From DATAMF01 sp964472565 (lineage in GTDB: Bacteria; Chloroflexota; Anaerolineae; Aggregatilineales; Aggregatilineaceae), in NCBI GenBank assembly GCA_964472565.1, contig CAYYNB010000060.1, positions 1-31,295 of the forward strand: a stretch of 31,295 nt of DNA. Reading direction: 5' to 3'. This document shows positions 15,160 to 23,820 of this stretch, in pieces; within the stretch, counting starts at the first letter, position 1, and the number at the start of each line of letters is the position of its first letter. Position numbers and translations under genes: made by a program. Below the pieces are notes generated by a model. The model was not told where the DNA came from and searched no databases. It worked only from the letters and a program-made list of their open reading frames with translations.

Positions 15160-16077
15160 ATGGCAACTGCGGCGCTGCCCGATACGATTCGCGCGCTGTA
15201 TCCTTTTGACTCGCATTTTGTGACGTTGAGTGATGGAAAGCTGCTGCATTATATCGACGAAGGGCCAGCCGATGGAGAGATACTGGTCTTCATCCACGGC
15301 TACCCGACCTGGAGTTATGCCTATCGCGCGCTGGTGGTGTATTACGCCGCGATGGGGTACCGCTGTATTGCGCTGGATCATGTCGGGTTTGGGCTGAGCG
15401 ACAAACCAACCAGCAGCCGCTATCACACGCTGCGCCGCCATATTCACAACCTGATCGAAAGCATCACCCAACTGGAACTCCAGCCGGTGACGCTGATCAT
15501 GGAAGGCTGGGGCGGGCCGCTGGGCCTGGGGTACGCGATCCGGAATCCGGGGCAGGTGCGGCGCATGGTGATCATCGATACGTGGGCGTTCCAGGATACT
15601 TATATTTACCGCCTCAACCCCTGGGTGAACGTGATCTCCAAACCGGGAATCGGGGAATTATTGTTTCGCACGCTGAATCTGGCGATGATGCTGTCGGTGC
15701 AGCGGTGGACGGTGCGGCGGCTGACCGCCACCATCCTGGAAGGCTACCGCTACCCATTCCGTGATCTGCGCAGCCGCGCAGCTTTGGTGCAATTTCCGCG
15801 CATGGTCAATCTGACACCGAGTCACCCGTCGGCCTCGTCGATTCGCGAAATCGAGCAGAATCTCCCCCTGCTGAACACGATCCCGACGCTGATTTTGTGG
15901 GGCCAAGAGGATCGGATTCTAACGCCGGATGTCGCGGATCACTGGAAAAAGATGCTGCCCCGCGCACGAGGGCCGATTATGATCGAACAGGCGGGACATC
16001 TGGTGTGCGAGGATGCGCCGTATGATGTGATTCATCACCTGGATCGGTTTTTGGAACGAACACGCGACCTCTCGTAG
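15160..16077 (+). CDS. Alpha/beta hydrolase, haloalkane-dehalogenase-like, lacking the nucleophile
   Basis: This 305-residue protein carries the marks of the haloalkane dehalogenase/epoxide hydrolase branch: FIHGYPTWSYAYRAL with the oxyanion HGYPT, LDHVGFGLSDKP, the acid-bearing ILWGQEDRILTPD, and the catalytic His in EQAGHLVCED. The nucleophile elbow, QDWGG in dehalogenases, reads EGWGG here. The halide-binding Trp remains, but the nucleophilic Asp position is Gly116 (codon GGC at 15505). It is therefore unlikely to act as a normal dehalogenase or esterase and may be a binding protein or use a different mechanism. The ATG at 15160 is chosen over a TTG at 15154 because GAAAGG (15148-15153) is six bases upstream. 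No signal peptide is seen. Confidence 0.85.
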   Translation: MATAALPDTIRALYPFDSHFVTLSDGKLLHYIDEGPADGEILVFIHGYPTWSYAYRALVVYYAAMGYRCIALDHVGFGLSDKPTSSRYHTLRRHIHNLIESITQLELQPVTLIMEGWGGPLGLGYAIRNPGQVRRMVIIDTWAFQDTYIYRLNPWVNVISKPGIGELLFRTLNLAMMLSVQRWTVRRLTATILEGYRYPFRDLRSRAALVQFPRMVNLTPSHPSASSIREIEQNLPLLNTIPTLILWGQEDRILTPDVADHWKKMLPRARGPIMIEQAGHLVCEDAPYDVIHHLDRFLERTRDLS

Positions 16078-16109
16078 CCGCACGTAAGGATTCCATCGGT
16101 TCCGCGTCG

Positions 16110-16137
16110 TTGACTCACCTAAGCTGCATGTTATAAT
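16110..16137 (+). promoter_or_regulatory. Strong sigma-70-type promoter for the LysM surface protein
   Basis: TTGACT (16110-16115) and TATAAT (16132-16137) are separated by 16 bases, the closest match to consensus in the window. Transcription would start near 16144, giving a leader of about 60 bases that contains a hairpin. Confidence 0.75.
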
Positions 16138-16161
16138 TTGCCCGTCATATGAAAACGACAC

Positions 16162-16184
16162 AACGCGCCGAACCGAGGCGCGTT
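16162..16184 (+). promoter_or_regulatory. 5' leader hairpin of the LysM gene
   Basis: AACGCGCC (16162-16169) and GGCGCGTT (16177-16184) are perfectly complementary around a 7-base loop. The hairpin lies between the promoter and the GGGAGTCGGAG ribosome-site region of the gene at 16205. It may stabilise the mRNA or modulate its translation. Confidence 0.5.
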
Positions 16185-16204
16185 CAACTGTAGGGAGTCG
16201 GAGT

Positions 16205-18115
16205 ATGCGACAACAGCGCACTATATGGATCGTCGTTCTGCTCGTGCTGGCGATGGTCATGACAGGTGGACCTCGCACGGAAAAAGTTTTCGCGCAGGGC
16301 AACGAGCCGAATTTGTTGGTGAATGGCAGCCTGGAACGGCCCTATTATGGAACGTCGGGACCCACCCGCACCGCTCCTCAGGGCTGGAGTCTGTGGGTGG
16401 GCGGGGGCGCACCGGATGCCTTCCCGCACAACGATAGAGTCCAAGTTCGCGAGGGGGAAGTATCCTGGAATCTGCACCAGGGCTATGTGGCCTTCACCGC
16501 TGCCGGGTGGCAGCGCGTCACCGGGTTGACAAAGGGTGATGCGGTACAGTTAAAAGCCTATGGATGGGTGTTTACCTGCAATGACACCACCTATTCGTGC
16601 ATCATCGCCGACCCGCCTTACCGCAAGTCGGATACATCGGCGGCGGTGACGATGAAGGTTGGCATTGATCCCACCGGGGGCACCGATCCAAACTCATCGA
16701 ACGTGGTGTGGTCGCCCGCCACCGCGCCCTATGATCAGTGGGCGGAAATGACGATTGCCGTCCAGGCGCAAGGCGACGCCGTGACGGTTTTTCTGTACAT
16801 GAGCCAGCAAAAAGGGCTGGCGATGAATGATGCCTACTGGGATCAGATTTCGCTGATCAAACCCGGCTCGATGCCCACCGTAACGCTGGTACCAGGAGCG
16901 GTGACGCCGACGCCCACCCTTTATGAAGTGCCGTTTGTGGTGGCCCAGAATGTGCGGCCTGATGGCAGCATTGTCCACGTGGTGCAAGAAGGCGATACGC
17001 TGTCCAGCATTTCGTATGCTTACAAAGATTACGGCGTCACCAATGCATCGATTGCCGCGCTGAACCCGCCGATGAAGCCGAATACCCGCGTGCTGCGGCC
17101 CGGCCAGCAGATCATTATCCTGCCAGCGGGATCGGTGGACCCGGTGACGGGGCAACTGCGTCCGACGGGCGCGGCCAGCTTTACGCCAGCCGCCACATCG
17201 GGAACGCCGGTTGTGGGCGGAACGCTCGCGCCGGGGCTGTTGACCCCCAGCGCCGCCGCGCCAACATTACCCGGCGTCATGATCCCCACGCCGACACCGG
17301 GCGGTGCGCTGACAATGGTGCCAGCGGACAGCGAAACATCTGGCACGGCCACCGAAGAAACCGAAGCGCCGACAGCAACCAGCGAAGCAACCACCGAGCC
17401 GGTTGAAACCGTCGAAGTGAGCGAACAGGCGCTGCCCGCGCTGGAAGCAACAGAAGAAAGCGCCGCCGTACCGACGAACACGGCCACCAGCGCGCCAACC
17501 GAAGCCGCGACGGAAGCCCCCACCGAAACTCCGACGAGCGAACCGACGGCGACGAGCGAACCGACTGTCACCCAAACACCACAAGCGGTGGCAATGGTCG
17601 AGACAGGCATGCTGTGTGTGGTGGTCTATAACGACATGAATACCAACGCGATCCGCGATGAAGGCGAAACCACGCTGCCCGGTAAACTGATGATCGAACT
17701 GGTCGGCGCGGCTCCGGCGGAATATACCTATAACGGGGATGATCCGCTGTGCCTGGACCTGGAACCGGGCCAGTACCGCGTGTCGTCGCAGGTCGAGGGT
17801 TATGGACTGACGACAGGCACGGGTCCGCTGGTGGCGATGAGCAAAGGGCTGCAAGCGGACGTGAAATTTGGCTGGGCACAGGGTTTTGTACCGCCCACCG
17901 TCCCCACTGCGGCGGGGGAAGCGGCTCCGGCAGCCGTCGAACCAAGCGGCCTGGTGGCCCCGACGATTGCGCCCGTGAATGTCTCGGAGAAAGAAGACGA
18001 GGACGAGTCGCTGAGCGACACGCTCTACGATTACAGCGGCATTATGGTGCTGGGGCTGGCCGGGGTGATTGTGGTCGGCGGCGCAGCACTGCTGTTTGCA
18101 TCACGGCGGCGCTAA
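16205..18115 (+). CDS. Surface-anchored LysM protein with SdrD_B-like domain and C-terminal membrane anchor
   Basis: This 636-residue protein has a signal peptide (hydrophobic about 7-22, cleavage near VFAQ) and an N-terminal beta-rich domain (about 33-225) beginning NLLVNGSLERPYYG, the pattern of carbohydrate-binding or jelly-roll modules. A LysM domain follows (about 256-310: VHVVQEGDTLSSISYAYKDY through RPGQQIIIL), then a long Thr/Glu/Pro-rich linker (about 315-465) and an SdrD_B-like beta-domain (about 467-560, with VVYNDMNTNAIRDEGE). A second linker leads to a single C-terminal helix (about 606-630) ending in a basic SRRR tail. LysM binds N-acetylglucosamine polymers, so the protein probably links cell wall or sheath to membrane. 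A strong promoter and terminator bracket it, so it forms its own transcription unit. Confidence 0.85.
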   Translation: MRQQRTIWIVVLLVLAMVMTGGPRTEKVFAQGNEPNLLVNGSLERPYYGTSGPTRTAPQGWSLWVGGGAPDAFPHNDRVQVREGEVSWNLHQGYVAFTAAGWQRVTGLTKGDAVQLKAYGWVFTCNDTTYSCIIADPPYRKSDTSAAVTMKVGIDPTGGTDPNSSNVVWSPATAPYDQWAEMTIAVQAQGDAVTVFLYMSQQKGLAMNDAYWDQISLIKPGSMPTVTLVPGAVTPTPTLYEVPFVVAQNVRPDGSIVHVVQEGDTLSSISYAYKDYGVTNASIAALNPPMKPNTRVLRPGQQIIILPAGSVDPVTGQLRPTGAASFTPAATSGTPVVGGTLAPGLLTPSAAAPTLPGVMIPTPTPGGALTMVPADSETSGTATEETEAPTATSEATTEPVETVEVSEQALPALEATEESAAVPTNTATSAPTEAATEAPTETPTSEPTATSEPTVTQTPQAVAMVETGMLCVVVYNDMNTNAIRDEGETTLPGKLMIELVGAAPAEYTYNGDDPLCLDLEPGQYRVSSQVEGYGLTTGTGPLVAMSKGLQADVKFGWAQGFVPPTVPTAAGEAAPAAVEPSGLVAPTIAPVNVSEKEDEDESLSDTLYDYSGIMVLGLAGVIVVGGAALLFASRRR

Positions 18116-18134
18116 TTACACACGAAGAGAATGG

Positions 18135-18168
18135 AAGAGGCGTACCGAATACGCCTCTTTTTGTTTTC
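18135..18168 (+). terminator. Rho-independent terminator of the LysM gene
   Basis: AAGAGGCGTA (18135-18144) pairs perfectly with TACGCCTCTT (18150-18159) around the loop CCGAA and is followed by TTTGTTTT. Confidence 0.9.
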
Positions 18169-18225
18169 GCTGCCCCTACCCCTTCCCGCAAGCAGGAAGG
18201 GAAGACAGACACGGGGTGATTTCTT

Positions 18226-18313
18226 AACTGATGTTACGCACGCCGATGGAATTCTTCTCTCAAGCAAGGGGTTTAAACCCCTTGTTACACGCGGAGAGCG
18301 CGTAACGTCAGTT
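18226..18313. mobile_element. Putative MITE-like element with terminal inverted repeats
   Basis: AACTGATGTTACGC (18226-18239) and GCGTAACGTCAGTT (18300-18313) are inverted repeats matching at 13 of 14 positions. Both ends are flanked by CTT (18223-18225 and 18314-18316), a possible 3-bp target duplication. The interior holds a perfect 20-base palindrome (18265-18284, CAAGGGGTTTAAACCCCTTG) and a further inverted repeat GTTACaCGCG/CGCGTAAC (18284-18306). There is no coding capacity. The 88-bp size fits a non-autonomous element, but no matching transposase is in the window. Confidence 0.55.
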
Positions 18314-18314
18314 C

Positions 18315-18698
18315 TTAAATACGCTGATCCAATTCGCGCTGCATGCGCCGGACAGACAGCCGCACGCTCTGTTCCACATAACTGACCAGATCCCGATTCA
18401 GCAAATCGCAGGCGGCCTCATATTGAGCCATGGTGGGTTGTTGGTCACGCGCCCATAAAAACATCCCCGTCGTCACACGGACCCAACCCTGACGTTCCAA
18501 AAGGGGCGTGCCTTCGAGCGAGCCATAAAACGCGCCGGTCAGGTGACGAGCAAACCGATCATGCCCACGCGCGGCACACGGATAAAAAATACCCTGCGGC
18601 GACAGCCAGCCATCAATATCGATGGTGGAGGGTTCGGGGGGGAAAGTTCGATAGAATTCGAGATGAACGATTGTGTGGTCGGCCAGGTGTTCTGTCAT
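18315..18698 (-). CDS. Small hypothetical protein
   Basis: This 127-residue protein begins MTEHLADHTIVHLEFYRTF. The ATG at 18698 is chosen because AGGGG lies five bases upstream; an upstream in-frame ATG at 18752 has no ribosome site. The sequence is mixed alpha/beta with several Trp and aromatic residues (GWLSPQGIFYPCAARGHDRF, then GWVRVTTGMFLWARDQQPT) and a helical C-terminus (YEAACDLLNRDLVSYVEQS). There is no signal peptide or transmembrane segment. I do not recognise the family. The stop codon lies within the right flank of the MITE-like element, so the 3' end may have been changed by insertion. It is divergent from the STAND/TPR gene. Confidence 0.6.
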   Translation of the reverse strand: MTEHLADHTIVHLEFYRTFPPEPSTIDIDGWLSPQGIFYPCAARGHDRFARHLTGAFYGSLEGTPLLERQGWVRVTTGMFLWARDQQPTMAQYEAACDLLNRDLVSYVEQSVRLSVRRMQRELDQRI

Positions 18699-18837
18699 CG
18701 TACCCCTGAAAAGAATTCTGCCCCATTCCGACACAAGACTATAAATAGACATCGCATTTCAGCATGAGAAAGGTGGATGATTTCAGTATAGGTCATATGG
18801 GTCATTTATCGCCATCTGACTCAACGGGTATTATCAG

Positions 18838-18866
18838 TTGCGCAACCTATCTCGTGCTACTACAAT
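18838..18866 (+). promoter_or_regulatory. Promoter for a probably leaderless STAND/TPR transcript
   Basis: TTGCGC (18838-18843) and TACAAT (18861-18866) are separated by exactly 17 bases. The ATG at 18875 begins only eight bases after the -10, so the transcript would start at or next to the start codon. No ribosome site precedes this ATG, which agrees with leaderless translation. Confidence 0.5.
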
Positions 18867-18874
18867 CCGGGCTT

Positions 18875-21800
18875 ATGATTGAAACTAAGCTATCCCTACC
18901 TAGTTATACGCCGACTTTAGCCAGTTTTCGAGCCGAAGAATTTTTGCGGTTGACCGAACGACTGCTGACGGTGCCCATTGAGCAGGATCAGGACTGGCTG
19001 AACGCCGCCCCCTTCCGGCTCGAAGCGCCGGAACCGCTGCCCGAAGCGCCGCTGCCGATTCTGCCGCCGCGCTGGTATCCCCGGCCTGCGCCTGATATTG
19101 TAGACGCAGCACGCGCGTCATTGGTTCCACCGCCCCGCCCGGCCTTTTTCGAGGGACGGGCGCAAACCCTCGAACGTATTCTGCGGCCCCTGCTTGCGGG
19201 CAAGCCGATCACCCTGCCGGGCGCGCCGGGCAGCGGTAAAAGCGCGCTGCTGGCTGTCGTCGCGGCCCACGAACGGACACGGCAGCGCTTCCGCCGTATC
19301 TGGTGGATCGATGAACCGGCGCGCTGGGAACAAACGCTGGCGTTGGCGCTCAACCTGCCGCATATGCTGCGCGACAGCCAGGCCAAACGGGACGCGCTGG
19401 AACGGCATCTGGACGAACACACGCTGCTGATTGTGGATAATTTGCAGCCGGATGACGCGCTGCTGGCCGAACTGCCCCAATTGACGCCGCATGTGCTGCT
19501 GGCGGTTGAGACTCCCCCACTGCCTGTCAATCCTGAAGAGGCCCTGCCGGATGATCCAGACGGGATCGTCACGCTGCGGGCGCTGGACGATACCCCGGCG
19601 GTAGAAACGCTGGCGCATTATGCCGGGATCGACGATACGCGGCGGGTACGGGGTGATCTACTGCGGGTGGCGCACGCACTAGGCAATCTCCCCTATGCGC
19701 TGATGACTGTCGGGCAGCTTGTGCAGCGGGATGGCATGCCGCTGGGCGAGGTGCTGGAACTGGTCGAAAGACCCCTGAACGAGACAACCAGCGACGAGGT
19801 GGAAATCATCACCGAAGATATTGATCCCGTGATCCAGCAGGCCGCAGCGCTGCAACGGGTGTTGGATGTGTCGCTGGGCGCGATGCCGGGCGAATACCGG
19901 GCGCTGTTTGAAGCGTTTGGAGCCTTTCCGCTGAGCGGCGCCCCCCTCGACGGACTGTTGGCGGCGGCCAACATTGACAATCCCATCGCGGGGCGGCGCG
20001 GACTGGTGATGCTGGCGCAGTACGGCTTCATCACGCCTGATGACCGGATGCATCCGGTGGTTTATGGGCGGGCGGACGTGAGCGCCGGGAAAAATGCCGC
20101 CAGCAAACGCGCGAAAGCCTGGGCACAGCGCTATATCCGCATGCACAGCGACGATCCGCTGATGCTGTACCGCGCAGAAACGAGTCTGCTGCATGCGATA
20201 CGCGAGGATCAACGCTTGCTGCGGGGCTATCTGCTGGAATATCATCCGGGCGCGCTGGAAAAAGATCGGGACGCGGAACCGGAAGCCACCGGGATACGAG
20301 CGGAAGGCGTCCACCTGACGCAGATGGGGATCGAACTCACCGATCAAGAGGCGTATAGTGCGGCAGAAGAAGCGCTGCAAAAAGCGCTGGAAATTCGGAA
20401 AGCCCATGACAGCGCGCACGCGGCAGCGGAAACACTCGTGGCATTGGCGCGGCTGTATGATCTCACCGAACGTTATGGACAGGCAACGGAAGCGCTGATC
20501 GAAGCGGCGGAACTGGTCTTCAACCTGAGCGCCGCCGACTCGTTAAGCGTGGTGCGGCGCGGATTAGCACGCGTCTACCGGCACATGGGGCGGCTGAACG
20601 ATGCGATTGGCGTGCTGGATGATACGCCCAATTCACACCTCGAACGGGCGCTGGCGCTGCGGGCACAAGGGAACTATGCGGCAGCCGTCAACGAAATGAA
20701 CCAGGCCGAGGATGCGACTCCGTATGCACGGGCGGAACTGCTGCTGCTGGCGGGGCGTTACGGGGAAGCCTTAAGCGCCATCGCCGGGGAAGATGATCCG
20801 GCGGCGGCGCACCTGCGTGCCCAGATTTACCATTTACAGGGCGCGGTTGAAGAAGCCATCCAGGGCTACCAGATCGCGCTGGACTGCTGCGCGGCTAATA
20901 ACCCGGCACGGGCGAAAACGCTGCGCGGATTGGGCGCGGCGCTGGCAACCAGCGGCGATCTGGATGGGGCGCTGGCGGTGTTCCAGGAAGCATTAGATCT
21001 CCAGCGAGCCGAAAACAACCCGCTGCTGGTTGGGCGGACGCTGCGGTTGATCGCGGCGGTGTACGCGATTTCGGGAGAAGATGAACCCGCGCTTCAGGCT
21101 GCAAACGAGGCAATCCAAGCGCTGAATCATGCGCCAAGTGATGCCGCCGATGCGTACCGGACGCTGGGGCGGGTGCGGTGGCGGCAGGGGAATTTTGAAG
21201 AGGCGCTCCAGGCATTTACCGCCGAAGTCGAACAGGCACAAGGCATCAGCGAACGGGACGAGATGCGGATCGGCGTGGCGCTGCACCATTTCGCGGATGC
21301 TTACCGGGCGGTGGGCCAACTGGATCGCGCGGTAGCCAACTACCGGCGGGCGCTGACGCATAAAAATGCTTCGAAAGAGCCGACCAGCTACCTGATCACA
21401 CAGCTTGCCTTACAGCGGGCGCTGATGGAACAGGGGCGGCTGCCGGGCGCGATGGAAGTCGCCCAGGAAATCGTCGATTTATTGCAGCGGGAGCCGATGC
21501 CCGACCTGCAGCAGATGGGCTACGCGCAGGCGATCCGGGCACGCACGCAGCAAGCCATACAGCGGCCTATCCGGGCGGGACAATCGCTGATGGAATGGGC
21601 GCACCTGCTGGCGAACCGTGGACCAGAAGCGGTCAACGATCCGCGAACGGGGCTGCAAGTGCTGGTGCTGGGACTGGCGGTGAGGTCGCTCATCGCGGAG
21701 AATCGCCCGGCGCTGGCGCTGGAAGTGGCCGAACGCGGGTTAAAGGTGGCCGAAGCACACTATCCTGACTCGCCGGCGGCGTGGGCAGCGCGGCGCGACC

Positions 21801-23743
21801 TGGGCGAAGTGCTGGGCCAGCTTGAGCGCTGGGAAGATGTGATTCTGACGCTCGAACCGCTGCTGAATCCCGATATTTCGCTGGACAATGCCAGCCGCGC
21901 TCTGGCCCATGAACTTTCCGGGCGGGGATACCGCAAATTGGGCGATTCGGGCGAAGCGCTGCGCCATCTGCGCGAGGCGCTGGAAGTCGAACCGGAGCCG
22001 CATCTGCGCGGGCTGATGCATGCCACCGCGGGCGATATTCTGCTGGATACCGGGCAGCCCGCCAGTGCAATAGAAAGCTACCAGCGGGCGCTCGAACACC
22101 TGCCGCGCAAAGATTATCCCGACGAAGTCGCGCGGATTCTGACAACGGTGGCGCATACCCTGGGCGGGCTGAACCGCTATGCCGAAGCTATCGGTGTTTA
22201 TGAGGATGCGCTGATCGTGCTGCGCGACGTAGAAGGGGTCAGCCCGGTACATACGGCGGATGTGCTGAAGTCGTTGGGCCAGACGCACGAAGCACAGGGC
22301 CAGCTTAACGAGGCGGCGCGAGCCTATCGACGGGCGCTGAATGTGCTCGAAAAGGCGGACGCACCGCGCCAATACCGGGATATTTTGCACCTGCTGGCGC
22401 GGGTTACGGCAGCGGTGGGCGATCAAAGCGCGGTGCAAATCTACGAACAGACGCGCGATCTCACGCGGGAATGGGGCGACGCGCGCGAACTGGGCGAAGT
22501 GTTGGGTGAATTAGCCGATGTCCACCGGGACGCGGGACGGCTGCCATTTGCCATCCAGAACTACCAACTGGCGCTGGAATGTTTGACGGTCACGCTGTTT
22601 GCACGAGATCGCGCCCAGATTTTGCGCAGTCTGGGGCGGGCCTATGCGCAGATGGAACGCTACGACGAAGCGCGCGACGCCTGGACCGAAGCGCTGGACA
22701 TTTCCGCCGAACTGCCGGACGAAACCCCGCTGGAAGTGGCGCTCACCCACCATGCCATCGGCGAGGCGCACCGCCACCAAAAACATTATGACGACGCCGA
22801 ACGATCCTACCGGGAAGCGCTGCACTACCATACGCCGGGCACCACTGCCGCCGCGAATACGTGGCGGGCGCTGGGGCAAGCGCTGTATGCCGCTGAACGG
22901 TATGATGCCGCCATTGATACGCTGCACAAAGCGCTCGAAGCCGAAAAAGCCCAACCCCAACAAGCCAATGCGCGGCTGGTGCAAACGCTGCAATTGATGG
23001 CGGCGGCGCAGGAAGCGCGGGGCGATCTGATGGCGGCGGTGGCGCGGCACCATGAAGCGCTGGTGTATATGGACCGGCGGCTGCAACCCGTCGCTTATGC
23101 CGACACGCTGCGCACGCTGGGTGTTTTGTACGGGCGCTCCCACCACTATGAAGAAGCGCACAAAGCCTATCAGGATGCGCTGGAAATCGAGGGGGATCAT
23201 GTGCCGCGCAGCGACGAACGGATCAGCGCGACACTGCAAGCGATTGCCGATCTCTACCGGGTTCAGGGCGATTTGGAGAAAGCCGCCGAATACTACCAGA
23301 AAGTTACGGTGTACAATAATCTGACGCGGCGGGCATCGGACGATCTGAAAGAGACGCTGGACGAACTCGAACGACGACGGGCCACCCTGCAAGCGGCGCT
23401 GCAATCGTTGGCGCTGCTGGATCGGAGCGACAACGCCAGCCTGAAAGATTTAGCGTTTATCTACGCGCTGATCGCCAAAGCCTATGCGTCATTGAACCAG
23501 CCGCAGGAAAGCGCCGATACAATCAATACCCTGCTCGATACGCTGGTTGATCATCAGGATGAACTCCGGATCGAAGATGAACAGCCGGATATGCGAGCGA
23601 TGGCGTGGCTGGCCGAAGTGCGCAAGGCCCAGGATGCGGAAGATATGCCAACGGCGCAAGACGCCTGTCGCACGTCGCTGCAAGCCGTGCGCAACGTGAA
23701 TTTACGGTGGGTAATTGAACAAATGACGCGCGCACTGGCGTAG
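18875..23743 (+). CDS. Large STAND (NB-ARC-like) NTPase with a long TPR array
   Basis: This 1622-residue protein has an N-terminal region of about 90 residues without a recognisable effector domain. A STAND NTPase follows: FFEGRAQTLERIL (about 91-103), Walker A GAPGSGKS (about 116-123), Walker B-like LLIVDNL (about 184-190), and GNLPYALMTVGQ equivalent to the GLPLA motif. A winged-helix-like segment ends around residue 400. The rest is a TPR superhelix of more than 25 repeats to the C-terminus (for example AYRTLGRVRWRQGNFEEALQ). The second Walker B acid is Asn, and the usual arginine sensor after it (TTR/TSR) reads AVET, so ATP turnover may be slow or absent. Related proteins act as ligand-sensing switches in transcription control, cell death or phage defence. 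The start at 18875 assumes a leaderless message; the frame stays open back to an ATG at 18764. Confidence 0.85.
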   Translation: MIETKLSLPSYTPTLASFRAEEFLRLTERLLTVPIEQDQDWLNAAPFRLEAPEPLPEAPLPILPPRWYPRPAPDIVDAARASLVPPPRPAFFEGRAQTLERILRPLLAGKPITLPGAPGSGKSALLAVVAAHERTRQRFRRIWWIDEPARWEQTLALALNLPHMLRDSQAKRDALERHLDEHTLLIVDNLQPDDALLAELPQLTPHVLLAVETPPLPVNPEEALPDDPDGIVTLRALDDTPAVETLAHYAGIDDTRRVRGDLLRVAHALGNLPYALMTVGQLVQRDGMPLGEVLELVERPLNETTSDEVEIITEDIDPVIQQAAALQRVLDVSLGAMPGEYRALFEAFGAFPLSGAPLDGLLAAANIDNPIAGRRGLVMLAQYGFITPDDRMHPVVYGRADVSAGKNAASKRAKAWAQRYIRMHSDDPLMLYRAETSLLHAIREDQRLLRGYLLEYHPGALEKDRDAEPEATGIRAEGVHLTQMGIELTDQEAYSAAEEALQKALEIRKAHDSAHAAAETLVALARLYDLTERYGQATEALIEAAELVFNLSAADSLSVVRRGLARVYRHMGRLNDAIGVLDDTPNSHLERALALRAQGNYAAAVNEMNQAEDATPYARAELLLLAGRYGEALSAIAGEDDPAAAHLRAQIYHLQGAVEEAIQGYQIALDCCAANNPARAKTLRGLGAALATSGDLDGALAVFQEALDLQRAENNPLLVGRTLRLIAAVYAISGEDEPALQAANEAIQALNHAPSDAADAYRTLGRVRWRQGNFEEALQAFTAEVEQAQGISERDEMRIGVALHHFADAYRAVGQLDRAVANYRRALTHKNASKEPTSYLITQLALQRALMEQGRLPGAMEVAQEIVDLLQREPMPDLQQMGYAQAIRARTQQAIQRPIRAGQSLMEWAHLLANRGPEAVNDPRTGLQVLVLGLAVRSLIAENRPALALEVAERGLKVAEAHYPDSPAAWAARRDLGEVLGQLERWEDVILTLEPLLNPDISLDNASRALAHELSGRGYRKLGDSGEALRHLREALEVEPEPHLRGLMHATAGDILLDTGQPASAIESYQRALEHLPRKDYPDEVARILTTVAHTLGGLNRYAEAIGVYEDALIVLRDVEGVSPVHTADVLKSLGQTHEAQGQLNEAARAYRRALNVLEKADAPRQYRDILHLLARVTAAVGDQSAVQIYEQTRDLTREWGDARELGEVLGELADVHRDAGRLPFAIQNYQLALECLTVTLFARDRAQILRSLGRAYAQMERYDEARDAWTEALDISAELPDETPLEVALTHHAIGEAHRHQKHYDDAERSYREALHYHTPGTTAAANTWRALGQALYAAERYDAAIDTLHKALEAEKAQPQQANARLVQTLQLMAAAQEARGDLMAAVARHHEALVYMDRRLQPVAYADTLRTLGVLYGRSHHYEEAHKAYQDALEIEGDHVPRSDERISATLQAIADLYRVQGDLEKAAEYYQKVTVYNNLTRRASDDLKETLDELERRRATLQAALQSLALLDRSDNASLKDLAFIYALIAKAYASLNQPQESADTINTLLDTLVDHQDELRIEDEQPDMRAMAWLAEVRKAQDAEDMPTAQDACRTSLQAVRNVNLRWVIEQMTRALA

Positions 23744-23777
23744 GCTGTTTTACCCATTCACGGACGAATCATGGTTA

Positions 23778-23795
23778 AATAGTTATATACTCATT
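23778..23795 (+). promoter_or_regulatory. Possible operator/-10 region for the ArsR-phosphatase fusion
   Basis: AATAGT and ACTCATT flank TATAT to form an imperfect AT-rich palindrome that includes the -10-like TATACT (23786-23791). ArsR-family repressors usually bind such palindromes over their own promoter. No -35 of quality is seen, so this is tentative. Confidence 0.35.
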
Positions 23796-23820
23796 GATGC
23801 TTTCAGGGGAAACAGCCACG

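Noticed and set aside
18764..18874. Upstream extension of the STAND/TPR frame from the ATG at 18764
   Set aside because: No ribosome site precedes it, the added 37 residues look non-domain-like, and a promoter sits within the extension; kept only as an alternative.
22511..23404. 297-codon minus-strand open frame inside the TPR array
   Set aside because: Antisense to regular TPR coding sequence; GC-rich third-position bias explains the long frame.
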